In this document: positions 35,930 to 42,674 of the stretch, one piece after another
How positions within the stretch are numbered: the stretch's first letter is position 1
How the letters are laid out: the number at the start of each line of letters is the position of its first letter
Assembly (NCBI GenBank): GCA_021730985.1
Contig: JAKFYI010000031.1
Span: 204,772 to 268,771 of the forward strand
DNA from: Hyphomicrobiales bacterium
GTDB lineage: Bacteria > Pseudomonadota > Alphaproteobacteria > Rhizobiales > Xanthobacteraceae
Length of the DNA: 64,000 nt
Direction of reading: 5' to 3'
Program-made: the position numbers and the translations under genes
Notes under the pieces: model-generated
Seen by the model: the letters and a program-made list of their open reading frames with translations, nothing else
Database searches by the model: none
What the model was told of the DNA's origin: nothing

Positions 35930-37432
35930 ATGGACATCATCGCCAATCTCGCGCTCGGATTCGGTGTCGCGGTCACCGTCACCAATCTGCTGTACTGCTT
36001 TCTCGGCGTCTTCCTCGGCACGCTGATCGGCGTGCTGCCGGGCATCGGTCCGGTCGCGACCGTTGCGATGCTGCTGCCGCTGACGTTCAGCCTCGATCCC
36101 GCCACCGCGATGATCATGCTGGCGGGCATCTACTACGGCGCCCAGTACGGCGGCTCGACCACGGCCATCCTGGTCAACATCCCGGGCGAGTCCTCCTCGG
36201 TCGTAACCACGCTCGACGGCTATCAGATGGCGAGGCAGGGCCGCGCCGGCCCCGCGCTCGGCATCGCCGCGATCGGCTCGTTCATCGCAGGCTCGTTCGC
36301 CACGCTGGTGGTGGCGCTGTTCTCCCCGCCGCTCGCCGAGATCGCGCTGAAGTTTCAGCCCGCCGATTATTTCTCGCTGATGGTGTTCGGCCTGGTCGGC
36401 GCGGTGGTGCTGGCGCGCGGATCGCTGCGCAAGGCGATCGGCATGGTGGTGCTGGGCCTGATTCTCGGGCTGGTCGGCACCGACGTGAATTCGGGCGTGA
36501 TGCGGTTCACCTTCGGCATTCCGGCGCTGGCCGAGGGCATCAGCTTCGTCGCGCTCGCGATGGGCCTGTTCGGCGTCGCCGAGGTCATCGCCAACCTCGA
36601 GCAGCGCGGCAAGAATCGCGAGGTGTTCACCTCCAGGCTCGGCAGCGTGCTGCCGAGCCGCGGCGACCTCAAGCGCAGCGCATGGTCGATCGCGCGCGGC
36701 ACGGGCCTGGGCTCCGTGCTCGGCATCCTGCCGGGCGGCGGCGCGCTGCTCGCCTCGTTCGCCGCCTACACCATCGAAAAGAAGGTGGCGAAGCCGCCGC
36801 GCGATTTCGGCAACGGCGACATCCGGGGCGTGGCGGCGCCGGAGGCCGCCAACAACGCCGGCGCGCAGACCTCGTTCATTCCGATGCTGACGCTGGGGGT
36901 GCCGTCGAACCCGACCATGGCGCTGATGATCGGCGCGCTGATGATCCAGGGCATCCAGCCCGGCCCGCAGGTTTTGACGCAGCGTCCGGAGTTGTTCTGG
37001 GGAATCGTCGCCAGCATGTGGATCGGCAATCTGTTCCTGCTCGCGCTCAACCTGCCCCTGATCGGCCTGTGGGTGCGGCTGCTGGCTGCGCCCTACCGCT
37101 TGTTGTTCCCGGCCATCCTGGTGTTCTGCTGCATCGGCGTGTTCACGATCAACAACAACGCGTCCGACCTGTTCCAGCTCGTTGTGTTCTCGGCGCTGGG
37201 CTATCTGCTGATCAAGCTCGGCTGCGAGCCGGCGCCGCTCATCCTGGGTCTCGTTCTGGGGCCGATGATGGAAGAGTATCTGCGCCGCGCGCTGCTGATT
37301 TCGCTCGGCGATCCGACGGTGCTGGTGACGAGCCCGCTCAGCCTGGCGTTCCTGCTGGCGGCGGCGGCCCTGCTGGCCTCGATCGCGGTGCCGCTGATCC
37401 GCAGCAAGCGCGAAGAGGCGCTGAAGGAATAG
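35930..37432 (+). CDS. tctA: Tripartite tricarboxylate transporter large membrane subunit TctA
   Basis: This 500-aa protein has the large TctA membrane domain with 11-12 segments. The two conserved Gly-rich signatures are GVLPGIGPVATVAMLLPLTF near residue 37 and GSVLGILPGGGALLASFAAY near 265, followed by EAANNAGAQTSFIPMLTLGVP. It is the solute-conducting subunit, here the only TctA for six Bug genes in the window. A very long antisense reading frame covers it but is a composition artefact. Confidence 0.95.
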   Translation: MDIIANLALGFGVAVTVTNLLYCFLGVFLGTLIGVLPGIGPVATVAMLLPLTFSLDPATAMIMLAGIYYGAQYGGSTTAILVNIPGESSSVVTTLDGYQMARQGRAGPALGIAAIGSFIAGSFATLVVALFSPPLAEIALKFQPADYFSLMVFGLVGAVVLARGSLRKAIGMVVLGLILGLVGTDVNSGVMRFTFGIPALAEGISFVALAMGLFGVAEVIANLEQRGKNREVFTSRLGSVLPSRGDLKRSAWSIARGTGLGSVLGILPGGGALLASFAAYTIEKKVAKPPRDFGNGDIRGVAAPEAANNAGAQTSFIPMLTLGVPSNPTMALMIGALMIQGIQPGPQVLTQRPELFWGIVASMWIGNLFLLALNLPLIGLWVRLLAAPYRLLFPAILVFCCIGVFTINNNASDLFQLVVFSALGYLLIKLGCEPAPLILGLVLGPMMEEYLRRALLISLGDPTVLVTSPLSLAFLLAAAALLASIAVPLIRSKREEALKE

Positions 37433-37462
37433 ACAGGGCTTTGTCGTCGATCGCGTAGCGAC

Positions 37463-37530
37463 CGTCATGGCCGGGCTTGTCCCGGCCATCCACGTCTTGC
37501 TTTTTGCTTTGCTACACGAAAGACGTGGGA
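37463..37530. repeat. Double-hairpin palindromic repeat upstream of higA
   Basis: ATGGCCGGG (37467-37475) pairs with CCCGGCCAT (37481-37489), and CCACGTCTT (37490-37498) pairs with AAGACGTGG (37520-37528). It is of the dispersed CCGGG-palindrome type. Confidence 0.75.
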
Positions 37531-37588
37531 TACTCAGCACCGTAGGCGAGCGAAAGCGACGCCGTCCTTGGACGGGCATGATGGAGAG

Positions 37589-37624
37589 GCCGACACTAAA
37601 GTCGACTACGAGGATTATCACTGA
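37589..37624 (+). pseudogene. Possible C-terminal remnant of a HigB toxin gene
   Basis: The frame ending at TGA 37622-37624 reads ADTKVDYEDYH, similar to the DYH ending common in HigB toxins, and its stop overlaps the higA ATG (TGATG) as in intact higBA pairs. Upstream, this frame runs into repeat DNA with no toxin-like sequence, so at most a dozen codons remain. The evidence is thin. Confidence 0.35.
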
Positions 37625-37938
37625 TGGCGGAACATCGGGCCAAACGGCATCCCAGCATCAAGCCTCTGCATCCGGGAGAGGTGCTGCGCGAAGACATCAT
37701 CCCCGCACTCGGCAAGACCAAGGCCGATATCGCGCGGCTGCTCGGCATTTCCCGGCAGGCGCTCTACGACGTTCTGGGCGAGAAGGCCCCCGTGTCGGCC
37801 GACATGGCGGTCAAGCTCGGCAAGCTGTGCGGCAATGGCCCCCATCTCTGGATCAACCTGCAGCGCAGCCACGACCTCTGGCACGCGCAGCGCCGGACCG
37901 ATGTGTCGAAGATTCCGACGTTGCAAGCGGCGGAGTGA
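37624..37938 (+). CDS. higA: HigA-family antitoxin (XRE-type HTH), apparently without its toxin
   Basis: This 104-aa protein is a typical HigA: KPLHPGEVLREDIIPALGKTKADIARLLG, followed by the HTH ISRQALYDVLGEKAPVSADMAVKLGKLCGNGP and LWINLQRSHDLW. HigA binds and neutralises the HigB mRNA interferase and represses its own operon. No complete higB lies upstream or downstream, only a possible C-terminal scrap. It precedes the GHKL-nuclease gene by about 130 bases, so it might now regulate that region; this is inference. Confidence 0.9.
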   Translation: MAEHRAKRHPSIKPLHPGEVLREDIIPALGKTKADIARLLGISRQALYDVLGEKAPVSADMAVKLGKLCGNGPHLWINLQRSHDLWHAQRRTDVSKIPTLQAAE

Positions 37939-38066
37939 GGCGCCCGACGCCCGCGCTGAATCGTCAGAACTGCTAGAGATGCTCAAGAAGCACGGCCCAA
38001 GCCGTTCGGTGGCGCCCAGATCAAGTTATAATATCGCGCCATGTTTTGTAGCCAGGGATTTTTATC

Positions 38067-40088
38067 ATGCCCTCTTTGACAATGAATCTAGTGAAGCGCG
38101 TAGAGCGCCTTCCAAAGCCAGCACGAACAAGCGAAGCATTGCAGCCGCTCTTCGAAGCGGTGAGTAATTCAATCCACTCGACTCAATCAAAGTTCAAGAA
38201 GGCCGTTGGTAGCAAGGGTAAGATTATCGTCACCGTGGACGTTGAGCGCGACGATGCGCCGTTGAGCGTCGTTGTCGAGGACAATGGCGTGGGGCTCGAT
38301 AAGAAGAATTACGATGCATTTGTCACAACAGATACCGACAACAAGATTGAGATTGGTGGAAAAGGTGTAGGCCGACTTTTGTGGCTAGATTGTTTTGAAG
38401 AGATTCACATCGAGAGCTACTACGCTGAACAATCAACCATGCGACATCGGCGATTTGATTTCCGCTTATCGCCCACAGATCAAATTGAGAACCTGAGCGA
38501 CCGAAAGGTAACGTCTGCACCGGCTAGCACCGGCATGACGGTAACTTTCACAGGGCTACGTGCAAATCGCTATCGGGACAAATTTCCAAAACGGCCGGCT
38601 TATGTATTTCAGCACTTCACCTCGCATTTTCTGCCCATCTTCATCGGAAAGAAATCTCCCCTCATCACAGTCCATTGTGGTGACAAAACATGGGATTTTC
38701 CCGGAGCCATCGACGACATTATTTATCGCCGCAAGGATGTTCCGAACATACCCACGAATGATTTTGGACCATTGTCGCTTACGCTAATGGAATGCGACAG
38801 AGTCGCCAGTGCTGATCTAACGGGATCACATTTTGTGCATTTCATTGCACATGACAGGACCGTCCATTCGCAACGAATCGATGCCAAACTTGGCTTAAAG
38901 TATTTCGGTGCCGATGCTGACCGCGTTTTTCACGCGTGCTTGATTGGAGACTATTTAGATCAGAATGTGAATCAGGAGCGGACGCGATTCACCTTCGAAG
39001 ATGCTGTGATTGAAACTATTGTCAACGACGTATGCATGCCCGAGATTGAAGCATTTCTCGCTGAACCGCTTCATGAACTCAAAGAAAAACAGGGTCAAAT
39101 CGTTTCTACCATTCTCGAAACCTATCCATCGGTGGCTTTTGGAAATGTGGGCGAACTGCAGAAGCACATTCCAATTGGTGAGCTGAATGATGATGCGATC
39201 TTCGGACATCTATCTCGGCAGCGATTTCGACGCGATGAAAGGCAAGCCGAGAAGATACGGTCTGTACTCAAGGTACTTCGTGAGGATGGCATTGACGAAA
39301 ATGCTCTTACTTCGGCACTTGCGGAAGCCTCTAAAGCTATCGAGGATGCGGAACAGAAGAGTCTTGCCGAGTACGTAGTGCGTCGTAAGGTCGTCCTTGA
39401 TTTTATCGAAATCCTTCTCGAAAAAGTTCGCGATGATGCGAAGGACAGCGCTTATCAACGCGAAAACCTATTGCATACGTTCATTTGTCCGATGCAAGTC
39501 AGCACGGTTGGGTCAAAGACCAAACGTACTGTGCAACCAACATCTCATGATTTGTGGATCATCGACGAGCGACTAACTTTCGCCCAGTATTTTAGCTCGG
39601 ACGTAGCATTTGATGACCTTGCTAAAAAGTTTGCCAGCAAGGAACGTCCAGACGTTCTAATCTTCGACAATGTTCACGGCTTGAGACAATCCGAGGACGC
39701 GTCACGCGTTCTACTCGTGGAGTTCAAGCGTCCCGGGCGAAAAGATTTCGCTGACAACGAGAATCCTCAGCAGCAAGTGGAGCGCTACATCAAGAAGCTA
39801 ATAGATGGCGGTCAATTGGATTTCAAAGGACGGCCAATAGCCTTTACCAAGGACACGGCATTCTATTGTTTCATCGTCGCTGACTGTCTTGGACGAATGG
39901 ATGAGTGGACCTTTTCTTGGCGTAAAACACCCGACGGTCGAGGGCGGATCTATCAACCTGGCAACGGATTCAATGGCTCCATAGAGCTTATGGGATGGGA
40001 TGCCTTGATAAAGGACGCGCGGGACCGAAATCGGGCGTTCTTCGATAGAGCGGGAATTTCAGGCAAAAGCATATTTTCAGCTAGCTAG
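38067..40088 (+). CDS. GHKL-type ATPase with C-terminal PD-(D/E)XK-like nuclease domain (candidate defence protein)
   Basis: I do not recognise a named family for this 673-aa protein, but its parts can be read. The N-terminal GHKL (gyrase/Hsp90/histidine-kinase/MutL) ATP site has an N-box with Glu30 and Asn34 (LFEAVSNSIHST), G1 at D72-N-G-V-G76 and G2 at G98-K-G-V-G102. A middle alpha/beta region and a charged, coil-like stretch (about 390-440) follow. The C-terminal domain has a nuclease-like arrangement: Asp529 (RPDVLIFDN), Glu552-x-Lys554 (LLVEFKRPG) and Gln570-x3-Tyr574 (QVERY), the RecB-type QxxxY motif. There are no signal or membrane segments. The start has AGGGA at a good distance. 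Base composition is clearly AT-richer than its neighbours, suggesting horizontal transfer. ATP-driven clamp plus nuclease suggests a role in DNA restriction or repair; function is inferred only. Confidence 0.8.
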   Translation: MPSLTMNLVKRVERLPKPARTSEALQPLFEAVSNSIHSTQSKFKKAVGSKGKIIVTVDVERDDAPLSVVVEDNGVGLDKKNYDAFVTTDTDNKIEIGGKGVGRLLWLDCFEEIHIESYYAEQSTMRHRRFDFRLSPTDQIENLSDRKVTSAPASTGMTVTFTGLRANRYRDKFPKRPAYVFQHFTSHFLPIFIGKKSPLITVHCGDKTWDFPGAIDDIIYRRKDVPNIPTNDFGPLSLTLMECDRVASADLTGSHFVHFIAHDRTVHSQRIDAKLGLKYFGADADRVFHACLIGDYLDQNVNQERTRFTFEDAVIETIVNDVCMPEIEAFLAEPLHELKEKQGQIVSTILETYPSVAFGNVGELQKHIPIGELNDDAIFGHLSRQRFRRDERQAEKIRSVLKVLREDGIDENALTSALAEASKAIEDAEQKSLAEYVVRRKVVLDFIEILLEKVRDDAKDSAYQRENLLHTFICPMQVSTVGSKTKRTVQPTSHDLWIIDERLTFAQYFSSDVAFDDLAKKFASKERPDVLIFDNVHGLRQSEDASRVLLVEFKRPGRKDFADNENPQQQVERYIKKLIDGGQLDFKGRPIAFTKDTAFYCFIVADCLGRMDEWTFSWRKTPDGRGRIYQPGNGFNGSIELMGWDALIKDARDRNRAFFDRAGISGKSIFSAS

Positions 40089-40102
40089 CGTATATGAATG
40101 CA

Positions 40103-40130
40103 TTGATTGCATTGCAATCATTGCTATAAT
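40103..40130 (+). promoter_or_regulatory. coaBC promoter with perfect palindromic operator candidate
   Basis: TTGATT (40103-40108) and TATAAT (40125-40130) are spaced by 16 bases, a good sigma-70-type promoter. A 17-base perfect palindrome, TGATTGCA-T-TGCAATCA (40104-40120), overlaps the -35 and spacer. The gene downstream begins with a ribbon-helix-helix domain that could bind it. Confidence 0.65.
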
Positions 40131-40156
40131 GGCCCATTCCACACGGGTTTCCGGCC

Positions 40157-41614
40157 ATGGCTTCCCTCACCGTCCGCCAGCTCGACGACAAGCTGAAGAA
40201 GCGGCTGCGGCTGCGCGCGGCCAAGCACGGCCGCTCGGTCGAGGAGGAAATCCGCACCATCCTGCGCGCCGCGGCGGCGGACAGCGACGAGTTCGCGGAG
40301 GCGACCGGAGAGAGCGCCGCCGCGGGCGCGCGCGCGACCGCCAGGCCGAATGCGAAGCGCGTGCTGCTCATCATCGGCGGCGGCATCGCGGCCTACAAGT
40401 CGCTCGATCTGATCCGCAGGCTGAAGGAGCGCGGCCTCGCCGTGCGCGTGGTGATGACGCAGGCCGCACAGGCGTTCGTCACGCCGCTCGCCGCCGGTGC
40501 GCTGGCGGGCGAGCGCGCCTTCACCGAGCTGCTCGATCCGCAGAGCGAATTCGACGTCGGCCACATCCGGCTGGCGCGCGAGGCCGACATCATCGTGGTG
40601 GCGCCGGCGACCGCCGACCTGATCGCCAAGATGGCGAACGGGCTCGCATCCGATCTCGCAACCGCGGTGCTGCTCGCCACCAACGCGCCGGTGCTGATCG
40701 CGCCGGCGATGAACCCGGCGATGTGGTCGCATCGCGCGACGCGGCGCAATCTCGGCACGCTCGCGGCCGACGGCGTTCATAGCGTCGGGCCGAATGCGGG
40801 CGAAATGGCGGAGCGCAACGAAGCGGGCGTCGGCCGCATGGCCGAGCCGGCCGAGATCGCGGACATGGCAATGGCGCTGCTGGCGCGTGATCCCGAAAAG
40901 TGGGAACCGGTTTTCGGAAAAGATCACGCGCAAAGTAACAAGGGCACGCCGGGCGCGCTGGCGGGCCAGCGTGTGCTGGTGACGTCGGGGCCGACGCACG
41001 AGCCGATCGATCCGGTGCGCTACATCGCCAACCGCTCGTCCGGCAAGCAGGGACACGCCATCGCCGCGGCGGCGCAGGCGGCGGGCGCCGCGGTGACGCT
41101 GGTGTCGGGGCCGGTCAACGTTCCCGATCCGCCGGGCGTGACCGTGGTGCGGGTCGAGACCGCGCGCGACATGCTGCGCGCCGTCGAGGCGGCGCTGCCG
41201 GCGGACGCCGCGATCTTTGCCGCTGCGGTGGCAGACTGGCGAAGTGCGGATGTACATGGCCAGAAGATCAAGAAGAACGCCGGAGGAATGCCAGAACTGG
41301 CGCTGCTGGAGAATCCGGACATCCTCGCCACCACCGCGCAGCGCAAGCGCGGGCGGCCCAAGCTGGTGATCGGCTTCGCCGCCGAGACGCAGGATGTGGT
41401 GGCGAACGCCAAGCTGAAGCTCAAGAAGAAGGGCTGCGACTGGATCGTCGCCAACGATGTGTCGGCGGAGGGCGGCGTGATGGGCGGCGACAGCAACACC
41501 GTTCACCTGGTGACGGAATCCGGCGTCGATTCGTGGCCGCCGCAAAGCAAGGACGCCGTCGCGGCCGCGCTGGTTAAGCGGATCGCGCGGGAACTGAAGG
41601 GCGATGCATCATGA
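40157..41614 (+). CDS. coaBC: CoaBC (phosphopantothenoylcysteine synthetase/decarboxylase) with an N-terminal ribbon-helix-helix domain
   Basis: The C-terminal part is the bifunctional enzyme of CoA synthesis. CoaC flavoprotein begins near residue 69 ([20 protein letters not shown]) and has the active-site Asn motif [13 protein letters not shown]. CoaB begins near residue 270 ([27 protein letters not shown]) with AAVADWR and the KIKK lysines. Unusually, the 485-aa protein starts with about 40 residues of a FitA/VapB-like ribbon-helix-helix ([20 protein letters not shown], then [17 protein letters not shown]) joined by an Ala-rich linker. No RBS-backed internal start is seen, so it is a real fusion in sequence. 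A REP-like palindrome is read in frame at residues 243-258, between CoaC and CoaB. The stop overlaps the dut start (ATGA). Confidence 0.93.
   Translation: MASLTVRQLDDKLKKRLRLRAAKHGRSVEEEIRTILRAAAADSDEFAEATGESAAAGARATARPNAKRVLLIIGGGIAAYKSLDLIRRLKERGLAVRVVMTQAAQAFVTPLAAGALAGERAFTELLDPQSEFDVGHIRLAREADIIVVAPATADLIAKMANGLASDLATAVLLATNAPVLIAPAMNPAMWSHRATRRNLGTLAADGVHSVGPNAGEMAERNEAGVGRMAEPAEIADMAMALLARDPEKWEPVFGKDHAQSNKGTPGALAGQRVLVTSGPTHEPIDPVRYIANRSSGKQGHAIAAAAQAAGAAVTLVSGPVNVPDPPGVTVVRVETARDMLRAVEAALPADAAIFAAAVADWRSADVHGQKIKKNAGGMPELALLENPDILATTAQRKRGRPKLVIGFAAETQDVVANAKLKLKKKGCDWIVANDVSAEGGVMGGDSNTVHLVTESGVDSWPPQSKDAVAAALVKRIARELKGDAS
40885..40929. repeat. REP-like palindrome inside coaBC
   Basis: GCGTGATC (40885-40892) pairs with GATCACGC (40922-40929), with an inner CGAAAA/TTTTCG pair. 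It shares its core with the intergenic element 23085-23133 and is read in frame as [16 protein letters not shown]. Confidence 0.85.
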
Positions 41615-42084
41615 CCGTCACCGTGAAAATCATGAAGCTGCCTCATGGCGCCGATTTGCCATTGCCCGCGTATCAGAGCGCAGGCGCGGCGGGGCTGGAT
41701 CTGGTCGCCGCGGTGCCTGCGGGCGCGCCGGTCGTGATCGAACCGGGGGCCCGGGCGTCGATCCCGACCGGTATCGCGATCGCTCTTCCGCCCATGACGG
41801 AAGGCCAGGTTCGGCCTCGCTCGGGACTGGCCGCCCGCCACGGCCTCACGATCCTGAATGCACCGGGGACGGTCGATTCCGACTATCGCGGCGAAATACA
41901 CGTCCTTCTTGTAAATTTCGGGCACACATCATTTGCGGTTGAACGCGGTGCTCGCATTGCTCAATTGGTCATCACGCCCGTTCTCCACGCACAGCTTTTG
42001 GAGGCCGAAAACCTCGATGAAACAACGCGTGGCGCAGGAGGCTTCGGTTCAACCGGCGTTGGTCCAATTGACAAATCAAGCTAA
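41611..42084 (+). CDS. dut: dUTP diphosphatase
   Basis: Dut hydrolyses dUTP to dUMP, keeping uracil out of DNA and feeding dTMP synthesis. The 157-aa protein has all five trimeric dUTPase motifs: [45 protein letters not shown] and the C-terminal arm [10 protein letters not shown]. It is translationally coupled to coaBC by a four-base overlap; the coaBC-dut order is usual in alphaproteobacteria. Confidence 0.96.
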   Translation: MTVTVKIMKLPHGADLPLPAYQSAGAAGLDLVAAVPAGAPVVIEPGARASIPTGIAIALPPMTEGQVRPRSGLAARHGLTILNAPGTVDSDYRGEIHVLLVNFGHTSFAVERGARIAQLVITPVLHAQLLEAENLDETTRGAGGFGSTGVGPIDKSS

Positions 42085-42095
42085 CGCTGGCCGTA

Positions 42096-42120
42096 ATATA
42101 ATACCGTTATATGTTATAAT
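42096..42120 (+). promoter_or_regulatory. Promoter region of the Rrf2-family gene with a short inverted repeat
   Basis: ATATAA (42096-42101) and TTATAT (42107-42112) form a perfect 6-bp inverted repeat, next to TATAAT (42115-42120). This AT-rich patch stands out in the GC-rich surroundings and is a plausible site for autoregulation. Confidence 0.45.
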
Positions 42121-42137
42121 TTGCAGCCGGACTCGGA

Positions 42138-42551
42138 ATGCCGCTTCTTTCTCGCAAGGGCCTGTTGGCGATCGCCGCCGTTATCGACGTCGCTTTGCAC
42201 GATCGAGGCGCCAGGATTTCCGCGAAAACGCTGGCGGTGCGGCACGCGCTCCCCTCACGTCATCTGGAACCCGTGCTACAGGCCCTGGTGCGCGACGGCA
42301 TCCTCAAGGGCATCCGGGGGCCGCGCGGCGGCTACGAACTGGCGCGCGAGCGCAAGAAGATCACCGCCGACGATATTCTGCGGGCGGCCGGCACGATCGA
42401 TGACGAAGGCGATGACGCAAGCTCCGGTTCCGCCCTGGTCAACGACGTGGTGCGCCCCGCCGTCGCACAGGCGGAGAAATCGTTCTCGGCCGCATTAGCC
42501 CGCATAAACATTGACGATCTGGTGCGCCGGGCCGAGCCGCGCGAAGCGTAG
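42138..42551 (+). CDS. Rrf2-family regulator lacking Fe-S cysteines
   Basis: This 137-aa protein has the Rrf2 winged helix (SRKGLLAIAAVIDVALHD; HALPSRHLEPVLQALVRDGILKGIRGPRGGYELAR). Unlike IscR and NsrR it contains no cysteine at all, so it cannot hold the usual Fe-S cluster. The target is unknown; an inverted repeat just upstream suggests autorepression. It is transcribed in the same direction as dut and divL but has its own promoter-like region. Confidence 0.88.
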   Translation: MPLLSRKGLLAIAAVIDVALHDRGARISAKTLAVRHALPSRHLEPVLQALVRDGILKGIRGPRGGYELARERKKITADDILRAAGTIDDEGDDASSGSALVNDVVRPAVAQAEKSFSAALARINIDDLVRRAEPREA

Positions 42552-42674
42552 CCGCAACACCGCACGCCGCAACATCATGTTCATGATCTGGACTCTTACG
42601 GCGTGAGTCCGCTTCCGGGTAAAGTCCCAACGATTCGTGGGCGTTAGGGCCGCCACGCAAGGGGCAATTCGGAC

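Noticed and set aside
35363..37621. A 752-codon open frame on the minus strand opposite tctB-tctA
   Set aside because: It is rich in Gln, His, Arg and Glu with no fold-like pattern, and mirrors two well-supported membrane protein genes. Long antisense frames are expected at high GC.
40157..40360. A separate antitoxin gene in front of coaBC
   Set aside because: The ribbon-helix-helix sequence runs without a stop into CoaC, and no RBS-backed internal start was found, so it is a fusion. No PIN-domain toxin is adjacent.
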